From the NCBI RefSeq assembly GCF_937616625.2, contig NC_065575.1:5711501-5775500 (forward strand): a stretch of 64,000 nt of DNA, given 5' to 3'. The stretch is from Mercurialis annua. Taxonomy: Eukaryota; Streptophyta; Magnoliopsida; Malpighiales; Euphorbiaceae. Under the pieces are notes generated by a model. It was not told the origin of the DNA, ran no database searches, and was given only the letters and a program-made list of their open reading frames with translations. The position numbers and the translations under genes were made by a program. Below, in pieces: positions 32,918-45,302 of this stretch; position 1 is the stretch's first letter, and the number at the start of each line of letters is the position of its first letter.

Positions 32918-35244
32918 TGTCACGACCCAAAATATTAAGCCGCAACCGGCGCTAGGGAACAGGAGTGGTAGCTCCGGAACCCGTAGCAAGCCTTAAATCA
33001 CTATTAATTTTTCGCAAATAATAAACAAATAGCATAAAGCAACAGAAGCAAGTATACATAACATGTATACACAAACATTTACACTAACTGTTCTGTTATC
33101 CTCGCGGGCTCTAGTTACCGTACCTCGTACGAACTGGCCTCGCGGTATTATATACATCAGTTAGTGTATCCAACATATCACTGGCACCTAGTGCCATGCA
33201 CCACATATAAAACACGTAGCCTACAAAACATCTAAACTGGACAGCAAGTAATATGTACACTCAATGTGTACTGCTGTCTAGGCTACGACTCTGTCAACGC
33301 GGGACCACTACTGCAGCATTCACATAAGTCAGATACTAAACATATACAACTGACTTCTGGACTTCAAAATTGGCCTCTAGCTAGGTCCACATACTAAGTA
33401 CCTGAAAACATCAAAGGTGAGGGGTCAGTATTTGGGAAAATACTGAGTGAGGTTGCATTTTACTAACGGTATTAATTTAAAAACATAGCATCGCATCTCA
33501 AGAAAACAATAATATAAAACATATAAACATGTATTCGATCCGTGTGAAACTAATATCCTAGCATGCGACACATCTCTCGAATAATCATATATCATTCAAC
33601 CCAATCGTAAATATCAATTGCGAGTCCAACTCGCTGGTGGCCCAGCCACTCGATACGGGGACTTCCAGGCTACACCGTAGCCGAGTTCACTCTGCGTATC
33701 GAAATCATAACCCAATCGTAAATATCATATTCATCAACAGCTCCCAGCTGTGTCAAGTCATTTCTCAATGCAAACATACTAGACTGACTCGATACTGGTG
33801 ATCACACAGCCTATTGACACCCAATAGGTAGCTAGTTTCTTCGGATCGCATACTAGTTCTCGTATATACATTTGATAGAAACATATAATATTTAATCAAA
33901 TCATCTAACATGCGATGCGTAAAAACAGTATACATATCAATATAAAATAACTTTATATGTATAATACACGAAAGTAAAGAGCAACTCACAGTGACCGCAA
34001 TCCAATCACAAATATGGTCGATGAAATGATATGCCCTTGCTATCCCACGTCTACTGACCTCTCTGCTCTGACACGTCTGATAAATAATTAATGTTTAATG
34101 ATTAGACGTGAATCTCGTATTCCCATACGTATAATACTTTTAAGTTTTAGGGTTTAGTTTCATTTCAATGAAGTTTTAAGGAGTTTTCAAGACAATGTGC
34201 ATGTGCTGCCTGCACACTGACACTGTTTAGTAAAACGACGATCTCTCCCAATTGAACCGTTGGATCGAGCTGAAATTTGACAGACGCGTTCCTAAGAGGC
34301 AAATCTATAAACTGACCGTTGGGATTTTGAATCTGCCAAATTTTAGGTAGTGTGCGAACGCACACAATGAGTGTGCGAACGCACACCCTAAATTTCAAGG
34401 AGTGTGCGAACGCACACTCAATGTGTGCGAACGCACACCCTTGACAGCCCCCCGGAAAGTCGTTTTCCGGGGCTTTTCAGCTATCCCGACGTGCTATACA
34501 TCCAACTATACAAAACCCGCATCTCGGTTTTCATTAAAACGCTATAATAACTTCAAAAACGTCAAATTCAATCCAAACAAAATCCTAACTCAAAACAGCC
34601 CTTTACTATCCAAATTTAACATCCAATATGAAAGAATTACCTTATAACGGAGTTTGGGATTGATAGAGGACGGGATTCTGAAGAAATCGCCGCGAAAATC
34701 ACTCGAATCGGACGTCGAACGGAGAAACGGCGGCGAAACGATCGAGAACGATGATTTGCTTCTGGAGCTTTCCTTTCTCTTCTGATTTCTTCATTCAAAT
34801 GGAAATCTCATATATGTATGGTTAAAAGTATGTTTTAATCCCTCTTTTCTTTCTTTGTTACAACTTATCTTTAAAACTTTTCTTTTGTACGATTTAGTCC
34901 ATAACTAAATCGTTGACTTCTCTTATTATAACTTATACGTATTATTTATATCCAATAAATAATACGAAGCTCGATATCAATACTTTCCCGTCAAAACTTA
35001 TAAATTTTCATTTTTCGACACAAAGTGGCTAAATTACCACTTTGGTCCATGTACTCTATTTTGGGCTTTTCTTGCCATTTTTCCTCTTAGAATTGAAATA
35101 TGATGTTAATTTCTCCGCAATAATCCTTTCCAAAACCGACCTACTAAAACTTATTTATCGGAAAACTTTCCGATTTTGCCACTCTGGCAAATCCAAACTG
35201 GACACGTGATCCAATTAGATAATTAAATATTTTGGGGTATTACA
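32918..35244 (-). repeat. LTR 1 (element 3' end), most divergent copy
   Basis: Differs from LTR 2 and LTR 3 at seven positions: 32961 (A), 33032 (G), 33325 (T), 33913 (C), 34322 (G), 34758 (G) and 34814 (A). At 35049 it has A, as LTR 2 does, while LTR 3 has C. Confidence 0.93.
34350..34438. promoter_or_regulatory. Four 16-bp near-palindromes plus hairpin in LTR 1
   Basis: GTGTGCGAACGCACAC occurs at 34350, 34371, 34402 and 34423, so the start-to-start spacing is 21, 31 and 21 bp. Only the central AA breaks the palindrome. Directly after (34450-34472) lies a perfect 9-bp stem, CCCCGGAAA / TTTCCGGGG, with a 5-base loop. The paired spacing close to two and three helical turns suggests protein dimers binding on one face of the DNA. 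Function is unknown. Confidence 0.8.
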
Positions 35245-35259
35245 TTCTTCCCCCCTTAT
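35245..35259 (-). other. Polypurine tract, unit A
   Basis: On the minus strand ATAAGGGGGGAAGAA directly precedes the TGTAATACCCC start of LTR 1, the expected plus-strand priming site. Confidence 0.85.
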
Positions 35260-38200
35260 AAAAATTCGTCCTCGAATTTTCATAAAACTTGTTGGGACTT
35301 TAAATTATTCTTATATCTTCCTTGACGTCCATTACTATGTGTCAATCATAGCTTTTTCTTTTACTTTAACTCTTAGCTTTCCGCCTAAAGCTGTGACCTT
35401 ACACTTATCACTAATCGATTATCTATCTTGCTCATAGTAGTCTCTTATCATAGCATAGCTGAGAATCTTCTTATTGTTACTCTCGTCTCGTCTCTTTTCG
35501 TCATCTACAACTAGTCGTGATCTTCCTGGTCATCATTAGCGTCGACTAATCCTCACTTGATACTTTCCAAATTTATTGTCTCATTCTTAATCGTCATCGG
35601 GTCGCTACTTGTCTCTTTTATACGTGAATAGTCACGTCGTATTGATTACACCTTTAATGACGTACTTACTTTATTCATATTCCTATGAATATTTTCTCTT
35701 GTAATCATAACTTGCAGTTATGATCTTTCCTATCGTCTGTAGTTATCACTTTCCTTTCTTAACTGGTTCTTGTCATTTTCCACTCCTTACTGTCATTCTC
35801 TGACACTTCATTCTTCATTAACCAATCTTTCTCAACTTGCACTATGTTTAATACTTTCACTTTTTCTTAACATAGCTAAACTTGATACTCTTTTCATTAT
35901 CTTCCATTTCTCTTTCCTTTGCTCCTTTAATCTATCGTGAACTTCACGTCGTTCTGTTGGTCGTGATCCTTCATCCTTTACTGTTGTCTTAAACGTTTCA
36001 TTTCACGTTACTTTTAATCGTATGGCTTGTACAGTTGCCTTTGTTACTAATACTATTCGTATTCTTATCCTTTTCACTTCTCTCTCATTATCCTTTTGAG
36101 GTACGTTTCGAGTCTTTTATTGACTTTCCAGCCAAAGCTGTCTTACCTTTGTGTTACCGTTCCTTTTTCATGATGATCTCGTAAGAATCTCATATGTTTC
36201 TTTAACATTTAACTATTTCAAGAATCCTTGTCGTTAGTTAGCCTTTGCTTAACTTCATCTCTACCTTTAATCTTTAACAGATTCAGTAGATTCTTAATAA
36301 CTTATTTACTTTCTTTATCGTTATTCCTTCTTACTGTATAAACAACTTTCTTTTTCATCTTACACTTCTACTTCTTGCTTCTGAGTAGTTCCACTATTTT
36401 ATTCTCACCCTTCAAGGTATTGGCTCAATACTGATTATGATTGTTTCTTAGTTTGTCCTTATTCTGATTTTCATCTTCTTCTTGAAGTGTTTTCCGCTTA
36501 TTCTTAACATTTTAGATTGTACTTGACTTTGTGTTTCCCATAATTAGGGAATAGTTCAGTTTTATTGTCCTATATACCTTATGCTTCTTCAGCATTTATG
36601 TCCAGATTCTAGTTATCTTTTAAACAACTTATTTTCTCTGTACTAGTATCATCTCTCGTGCTTATGACACCGTGGCTTCTTAGATACAGTTCACTTCTAC
36701 CTGTCCAATAGCAATGAAATATCATCCTATCCTTTACTTACTGTATCAGTTACGTCTCTTCTCCATTTATAATAGCTCCATTATTATTGTTCTATTCTGA
36801 TAATCCTTCTGACGTATTTCTAGAACTTTCTCCTCTATTCATCTTACTAAATCTTAAAGGTATATGAGTTTCCTCATTATACTTTCTTTCATATTATCCA
36901 CAATTCTTACATTTACTGACACGTATGCCTATACGTGTGCCTTTCTCCTTATACTAGAATTTTACAATTTAACTTTTCTCCTTTCTGTTAACACAACTTA
37001 TAACTCTTAATGCTGATATTAGTGACTTCACTTAATATCAGTCATATAGCATCATTATCTCTCTTGATCTATCAAATTTCTAACTTTCATATCTTGCAAA
37101 ATCACCTTCACATTTTGCAAAATCGTCTGCTTTATCATTTCGTATCCTTTCTCTTTCTATTTCTGTATCTTCGAACACTGATATTGATGAAGTTATATCC
37201 TTTAAATATCACTTCATGTTCATCATTTATAGTATCATCTTCTCTTCCTTTATACTTTCAATTTCTTTTCTCTATTGTGTTCCTCGTTCGCTATACTACT
37301 TATTTCACCATATGAATAATCGTTATATTCTTCGTCCTTACGTATTTGTTACGTTTTTTTTTGTCTAACATGATTCTCTGTCATTTCATTCTTTGTTCTA
37401 TCATAAGGATAAATACTGTATCCTTAGATATTGCCAGTGCATCGCATCTTAACCACGTATGCTCTTCGGCGATAACTTCTTATTCAAACTTTACTTTAAT
37501 CTCGTTTGCTTCGTCGCAATTAATCGTTAATACGGCTTTGTTCTATTATTGGGGTTTCTTTTACAATTTTATTCTTATTTATTAAGAATCTTTTATTATT
37601 CGTCGCAGAGTTTCGCATCTGAGTTCACTCATCAAACAAAAGATTTCAAAACATCCTTTGGCTGGCCAGCTCTTTTAAATCACTTTTCATAAATCGTTTG
37701 AAATCATTAGTACAATTGTGGCTCAGAGTGATGACATCTCTCATCACCAAAGAGTTGCTCAAAATCGCATTTTTCTATATTATTATAAAGATATGATGCA
37801 TGATCTACATTTCGAAAATCATTTTCTTATGCATTCTTATCGTGATTATGCAATGTCATATGCGATGTCTGAGCACAATTGTATTTTGAAAAATCTTAAA
37901 ATTTTTCATAAAATCGTAAGTTACTCTAGATTGTACACTCTGCGACTATTAACAGTTTTCTTTATACTTATTGGGTATGTTTTAAATTTTTTGTATTGCT
38001 GTCACTTTCTGTCACCTTTCTGACTATTCGTCTGTCATATCATTTCTTTCTTCATATCTCCGATAACTTTATTTAATTCAACATTTTCTACTGTTGTAAT
38101 CACCACATCTACTTCTGCAACATTCTATTGCTGTAAAAACGCAGGTACCGATGTTTCACATCGATTCCCTGTCGATAATCCATCTATTTCTTCACAACTT

Positions 38201-38446
38201 CTAAAACGTAATATAGGGATTACGTTTACAACAAATGTATTATATGGTGTTTATTATGTTATTGCTTTTGTAAATTATGTTTATATATTCTTTTATTAGT
38301 CGCGTGTTTAACAACAGCGCTTCCTATAGGTTCTTACTTCTCTGAGGTATTATCCTATAGGTACATTCTACTCGTTATGCTCTATCATGCATACAGTAAA
38401 CATATACACAACAATGCAACATATAAACACAAATACTCAAAGCATA

Positions 38447-39295
38447 TTAATCATTTATACCTAAGGGTGCCTGATGTAGAACGCTAGGTTTCTTAATAAC
38501 TATTCCAGTGTGTCGACCCTTAACTCTTCTACTGGAGTTGACTCCGCCTCTATGCACGGAGTGGGGGTTAGTCCTAATACCAGAGGATCGACTATAATAG
38601 TCTGGATAGAACGCAAGTTCCAAAAAGTAGAGTCGAACAGGATTTCCATCCCACTCGCGGCCAGCCTCGATCTTACGGGCCATCATAGTGAGCGTCTCAA
38701 AGTGCTCGAGAACATACTCAGATAGCTCATCAAATTCGAGTCCCAAACCCCTAACGTATCTACGGTTAATCGTCCTATTGTCTTCATTAAGGTCTGGAAC
38801 TCTTTTGTCCACGCGCAGAAAGTCAGAGGAATACAGTCCCACTGGTAGTATTCCTCTAGAAAAGGAGCGCATTTGCCTCCTAACCTGATTCAAAACCACT
38901 TGTGCCTGGCCATTTACTAGCCCTCCATCTTCTCTCAAATTGCGGTACCTCCGCACATTGGACCAGAAATGTTCACTTCGGTACTCCTCAACGTCTGACT
39001 CATCTAACAATTCTTCTTCTTCTAAGTCCTCCTCTGGATTCTCCTCACTTTCTTCACTGTATTCTATCTCTGATGAGTGAGTTCTACCTCTAACCCTAGA
39101 AGAACTGTCAATTTCTGATACTGACATGAAACCATTCTGATATATCTCAGATGATCTCCCAATATCTATGTGGAATCCATTCTGGTGGATTCCAGATGGT
39201 CCGCCTACTTTGTTATGAAATCCATTCGGATATATAGGAGGCACTTCCTCCTGTTTCTCTACAGCATGTAGCTGAGCTCCATTTTGCTCAGACAT
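38447..39295 (-). CDS. Gag-like ORF of unknown family, unit A
   Basis: I chose the start MSEQNGAQLHAVEKQ (39295); an in-frame Met five codons upstream (39310) is also possible. The roughly 280-residue protein has an N-terminal tract with three NGFH/NGFM-type repeats spaced about 16-17 residues apart (YPNGFHNKV, HQNGFHIDI, YQNGFMSVS). A very acidic stretch follows (EESEENPEEDLEEEELLDES), then an Arg-rich part (VRRYRNL, NQVRRQMRS). No zinc knuckle or named gag domain is recognisable. It is the first ORF after the primer site and is intact in both units without a stop, which suggests selection or very young age. Confidence 0.65.
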   Translation of the reverse strand: MSEQNGAQLHAVEKQEEVPPIYPNGFHNKVGGPSGIHQNGFHIDIGRSSEIYQNGFMSVSEIDSSSRVRGRTHSSEIEYSEESEENPEEDLEEEELLDESDVEEYRSEHFWSNVRRYRNLREDGGLVNGQAQVVLNQVRRQMRSFSRGILPVGLYSSDFLRVDKRVPDLNEDNRTINRRYVRGLGLEFDELSEYVLEHFETLTMMARKIEAGREWDGNPVRLYFLELAFYPDYYSRSSGIRTNPHSVHRGGVNSSRRVKGRHTGIVIKKPSVLHQAPLGIND

Positions 39296-39755
39296 GCTGA
39301 AAAGAAACAATATCTAACGTCACCGACCATCTGAGCCCCTTTTTCCTCGCTTAACTTCAATATAAACTTATAAGGTGCTATAAATATTTAACATTCAATC
39401 AATCTGTATGTAATTCGCAAATACGTAATTACTGAATACCCCCTTGCACAAGTAATAAACACTTAGTTACCTTAGCCGCTCACATTTGCAAACATTTAAC
39501 CATTTTCTATCTCTTAGCATAAGCAACAAATACTTAGTTGCCTTAGTCATCCGTATAAAGAGATACTAGTCACTTGCTAGCTTAATAGTCCTGGTTCGCG
39601 CGCGTTATTCCATATACTACTAATGCACAGATCAAATGAATGCAAACAACTAAGGTTTGACTCTCTTGCTGCAGTAGTTCCTAGGTTTACTTACTGACAG
39701 AGTTTCACAATTCAGACAGACATCCGAAACAAACTAGCAGTGGTAACTGGACCAA

Positions 39756-39769
39756 CTGCTCTGATACCA
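39756..39769 (-). other. Primer binding site (tRNA-iMet type), unit A
   Basis: The minus strand reads TGGTATCAGAGCAG four bases after the ...GTGACA end of LTR 2. Confidence 0.88.
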
Positions 39770-39773
39770 CAAT

Positions 39774-42100
39774 TGTCACGACCCAAAATATTAAGCCGCA
39801 ACCGGCGCTAGGGAACGGGAGTGGTAGCTCCGGAACCCGTAGCAAGCCTTAAATCACTATTAATTTTTCGCAAATAATAAACAAATAACATAAAGCAACA
39901 GAAGCAAGTATACATAACATGTATACACAAACATTTACACTAACTGTTCTGTTATCCTCGCGGGCTCTAGTTACCGTACCTCGTACGAACTGGCCTCGCG
40001 GTATTATATACATCAGTTAGTGTATCCAACATATCACTGGCACCTAGTGCCATGCACCACATATAAAACACGTAGCCTACAAAACATCTAAACTGGACAG
40101 CAAGTAATATGTACACTCAATGTGTACTGCTGTCTAGGCTACGACTCTGTCAACGCGGGACCACTACTGCAGCATTCACAGAAGTCAGATACTAAACATA
40201 TACAACTGACTTCTGGACTTCAAAATTGGCCTCTAGCTAGGTCCACATACTAAGTACCTGAAAACATCAAAGGTGAGGGGTCAGTATTTGGGAAAATACT
40301 GAGTGAGGTTGCATTTTACTAACGGTATTAATTTAAAAACATAGCATCGCATCTCAAGAAAACAATAATATAAAACATATAAACATGTATTCGATCCGTG
40401 TGAAACTAATATCCTAGCATGCGACACATCTCTCGAATAATCATATATCATTCAACCCAATCGTAAATATCAATTGCGAGTCCAACTCGCTGGTGGCCCA
40501 GCCACTCGATACGGGGACTTCCAGGCTACACCGTAGCCGAGTTCACTCTGCGTATCGAAATCATAACCCAATCGTAAATATCATATTCATCAACAGCTCC
40601 CAGCTGTGTCAAGTCATTTCTCAATGCAAACATACTAGACTGACTCGATACTGGTGATCACACAGCCTATTGACACCCAATAGGTAGCTAGTTTCTTCGG
40701 ATCGCATACTAGTTCTCGTATATACATTTGATAGAAACATATAATATTTAATCAAATCATCTAACATGTGATGCGTAAAAACAGTATACATATCAATATA
40801 AAATAACTTTATATGTATAATACACGAAAGTAAAGAGCAACTCACAGTGACCGCAATCCAATCACAAATATGGTCGATGAAATGATATGCCCTTGCTATC
40901 CCACGTCTACTGACCTCTCTGCTCTGACACGTCTGATAAATAATTAATGTTTAATGATTAGACGTGAATCTCGTATTCCCATACGTATAATACTTTTAAG
41001 TTTTAGGGTTTAGTTTCATTTCAATGAAGTTTTAAGGAGTTTTCAAGACAATGTGCATGTGCTGCCTGCACACTGACACTGTTTAGTAAAACGACGATCT
41101 CTCCCAATTGAACCGTTGGATCGAGCTGAAATTTGACAGACGCGTTCCTAAGAGGCAAATCTATAAACTGACCGTTGAGATTTTGAATCTGCCAAATTTT
41201 AGGTAGTGTGCGAACGCACACAATGAGTGTGCGAACGCACACCCTAAATTTCAAGGAGTGTGCGAACGCACACTCAATGTGTGCGAACGCACACCCTTGA
41301 CAGCCCCCCGGAAAGTCGTTTTCCGGGGCTTTTCAGCTATCCCGACGTGCTATACATCCAACTATACAAAACCCGCATCTCGGTTTTCATTAAAACGCTA
41401 TAATAACTTCAAAAACGTCAAATTCAATCCAAACAAAATCCTAACTCAAAACAGCCCTTTACTATCCAAATTTAACATCCAATATGAAAGAATTACCTTA
41501 TAACGGAGTTTGGGATTGATAGAGGACGGGATTCTGAAGAAATCGCCGCGAAAATCACTCGAATCGGACGTCGAACGGAGAAACGGCGGCGAAACGATCG
41601 AGAACGATGATTTTCTTCTGGAGCTTTCCTTTCTCTTCTGATTTCTTCATTCAAATGGAAATCTCATATGTGTATGGTTAAAAGTATGTTTTAATCCCTC
41701 TTTTCTTTCTTTGTTACAACTTATCTTTAAAACTTTTCTTTTGTACGATTTAGTCCATAACTAAATCGTTGACTTCTCTTATTATAACTTATACGTATTA
41801 TTTATATCCAATAAATAATACGAAGCTCGATATCAATACTTTCCCGTCAAAACTTATAAATTTTCATTTTTCGACACAAAGTGGCTAAATTACCACTTTG
41901 GTCCATGTACTCTATTTTGGGCTTTTCTTGCCATTTTTCCTCTTAGAATTGAAATATGATGTTAATTTCTCCGCAATAATCCTTTCCAAAACCGACCTAC
42001 TAAAACTTATTTATCGGAAAACTTTCCGATTTTGCCACTCTGGCAAATCCAAACTGGACACGTGATCCAATTAGATAATTAAATATTTTGGGGTATTACA
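39774..42100 (-). repeat. LTR 2 (middle, shared), apparent recombinant
   Basis: At seven informative positions up to 41670 it matches LTR 3; at the last one (41905, A) it matches LTR 1. It therefore looks like a crossover product with the switch between 41670 and 41905. It serves as 5' LTR for unit A and 3' LTR for unit B. Confidence 0.9.
41206..41294. promoter_or_regulatory. Four 16-bp near-palindromes in LTR 2
   Basis: Same GTGTGCGAACGCACAC cluster as at 34350-34438, shifted by exactly 6,856 bp, with the same hairpin after it. Confidence 0.8.
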
Positions 42101-45100
42101 TTCTTCCCCCCTTATAAAAATTCGTCCTCGAATTTTCATAAAACTTGTTGGGACTTTAAATTATTCTTATATCTTCCTTGACGTCCATTACTATGTGTCA
42201 ATCATAGCTTTTTCTTTTACTTTAACTCTTAGCTTTCCGCCTAAAGCTGTGACCTTACACTTATCACTAATCGATTATCTATCTTGCTCATAGTAGTCTC
42301 TTATCATAGCATAGCTGAGAATCTTCTTATTGTTACTCTCGTCTCGTCTCTTTTCGTCATCTACAACTAGTCGTGATCTTCCTGGTCATCATTAGCGTCG
42401 ACTAATCCTCACTTGATACTTTCCAAATTTATTGTCTCATTCTTAATCGTCATCGGGTCGCTACTTGTCTCTTTTATACGTGAATAGTCACGTCGTATTG
42501 ATTACACCTTTAATGACGTACTTACTTTATTCATATTCCTATGAATATTTTCTCTTGTAATCATAACTTGCAGTTATGATCTTTCCTATCGTCTGTAGTT
42601 ATCACTTTCCTTTCTTAACTGGTTCTTGTCATTTTCCACTCCTTACTGTCATTCTCTGACACTTCATTCTTCATTAACCAATCTTTCTCAACTTGCACTA
42701 TGTTTAATACTTTCACTTTTTCTTAACATAGCTAAACTTGATACTCTTTTCATTATCTTCCATTTCTCTTTCCTTTGCTCCTTTAATCTATCGTGAACTT
42801 CACGTCGTTCTGTTGGTCGTGATCCTTCATCCTTTACTGTTGTCTTAAACGTTTCATTTCACGTTACTTTTAATCGTATGGCTTGTACAGTTGCCTTTGT
42901 TACTAATACTATTCGTATTCTTATCCTTTTCACTTCTCTCTCATTATCCTTTTGAGGTACGTTTCGAGTCTTTTATTGACTTTCCAGCCAAAGCTGTCTT
43001 ACCTTTGTGTTACCGTTCCTTTTTCATGATGATCTCGTAAGAATCTCATATGTTTCTTTAACATTTAACTATTTCAAGAATCCTTGTCGTTAGTTAGCCT
43101 TTGCTTAACTTCATCTCTACCTTTAATCTTTAACAGATTCAGTAGATTCTTAATAACTTATTTACTTTCTTTATCGTTATTCCTTCTTACTGTATAAACA
43201 ACTTTCTTTTTCATCTTACACTTCTACTTCTTGCTTCTGAGTAGTTCCACTATTTTATTCTCACCCTTCAAGGTATTGGCTCAATACTGATTATGATTGT
43301 TTCTTAGTTTGTCCTTATTCTGATTTTCATCTTCTTCTTGAAGTGTTTTCCGCTTATTCTTAACATTTTAGATTGTACTTGACTTTGTGTTTCCCATAAT
43401 TAGGGAATAGTTCAGTTTTATTGTCCTATATACCTTATGCTTCTTCAGCATTTATGTCCAGATTCTAGTTATCTTTTAAACAACTTATTTTCTCTGTACT
43501 AGTATCATCTCTCGTGCTTATGACACCGTGGCTTCTTAGATACAGTTCACTTCTACCTGTCCAATAGCAATGAAATATCATCCTATCCTTTACTTACTGT
43601 ATCAGTTACGTCTCTTCTCCATTTATAATAGCTCCATTATTATTGTTCTATTCTGATAATCCTTCTGACGTATTTCTAGAACTTTCTCCTCTATTCATCT
43701 TACTAAATCTTAAAGGTATATGAGTTTCCTCATTATACTTTCTTTCATATTATCCACAATTCTTACATTTACTGACACGTATGCCTATACGTGTGCCTTT
43801 CTCCTTATACTAGAATTTTACAATTTAACTTTTCTCCTTTCTGTTAACACAACTTATAACTCTTAATGCTGATATTAGTGACTTCACTTAATATCAGTCA
43901 TATAGCATCATTATCTCTCTTGATCTATCAAATTTCTAACTTTCATATCTTGCAAAATCACCTTCACATTTTGCAAAATCGTCTGCTTTATCATTTCGTA
44001 TCCTTTCTCTTTCTATTTCTGTATCTTCGAACACTGATATTGATGAAGTTATATCCTTTAAATATCACTTCATGTTCATCATTTATAGTATCATCTTCTC
44101 TTCCTTTATACTTTCAATTTCTTTTCTCTATTGTGTTCCTCGTTCGCTATACTACTTATTTCACCATATGAATAATCGTTATATTCTTCGTCCTTACGTA
44201 TTTGTTACGTTTTTTTTTGTCTAACATGATTCTCTGTCATTTCATTCTTTGTTCTATCATAAGGATAAATACTGTATCCTTAGATATTGCCAGTGCATCG
44301 CATCTTAACCACGTATGCTCTTCGGCGATAACTTCTTATTCAAACTTTACTTTAATCTCGTTTGCTTCGTCGCAATTAATCGTTAATACGGCTTTGTTCT
44401 ATTATTGGGGTTTCTTTTACAATTTTATTCTTATTTATTAAGAATCTTTTATTATTCGTCGCAGAGTTTCGCATCTGAGTTCACTCATCAAACAAAAGAT
44501 TTCAAAACATCCTTTGGCTGGCCAGCTCTTTTAAATCACTTTTCATAAATCGTTTGAAATCATTAGTACAATTGTGGCTCAGAGTGATGACATCTCTCAT
44601 CACCAAAGAGTTGCTCAAAATCGCATTTTTCTATATTATTATAAAGATATGATGCATGATCTACATTTCGAAAATCATTTTCTTATGCATTCTTATCGTG
44701 ATTATGCAATGTCATATGCGATGTCTGAGCACAATTGTATTTTGAAAAATCTTAAAATTTTTCATAAAATCGTAAGTTACTCTAGATTGTACACTCTGCG
44801 ACTATTAACAGTTTTCTTTATACTTATTGGGTATGTTTTAAATTTTTTGTATTGCTGTCACTTTCTGTCACCTTTCTGACTATTCGTCTGTCATATCATT
44901 TCTTTCTTCATATCTCCGATAACTTTATTTAATTCAACATTTTCTACTGTTGTAATCACCACATCTACTTCTGCAACATTCTATTGCTGTAAAAACGCAG
45001 GTACCGATGTTTCACATCGATTCCCTGTCGATAATCCATCTATTTCTTCACAACTTCTAAAACGTAATATAGGGATTACGTTTACAACAAATGTATTATA

Positions 45101-45302
45101 TGGTGTTTATTATGTTATTGCTTTTGTAAATTATGTTTATATATTCTTTTATTAGTCGCGTGTTTAACAACAGCGCTTCCTATAGGTTCTTACTTCTCTG
45201 AGGTATTATCCTATAGGTACATTCTACTCGTTATGCTCTATCATGCATACAGTAAACATATACACAACAATGCAACATATAAACACAAATACTCAAAGCA
45301 TA

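Larger units (their letters stand above)
35245..39773 (-). other. Internal region A of the LARD-like element
   Basis: From right to left in element sense: primer site (39756-39769), gag-like ORF (39295-38447), about 3.1 kb of strongly purine-rich sense strand with stops in all frames, and a purine tract. The long non-coding, strand-asymmetric part fits the LARD class, where it probably acts as RNA spacer or packaging sequence. Confidence 0.8.

Noticed and set aside
33765..34647. Several 74-81 aa open frames repeated in each long LTR
   Set aside because: They lie inside LTRs, overlap the palindrome cluster, lie on both strands and show no domain; repetition at the 6,856-bp period only reflects the LTR copies.
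37010..38023. Plus-strand frames of 79-101 aa in internal region A (and the same in B)
   Set aside because: They are rich in Phe/Leu/Ser because the plus strand is pyrimidine-rich, and are antisense to the element. No family features.
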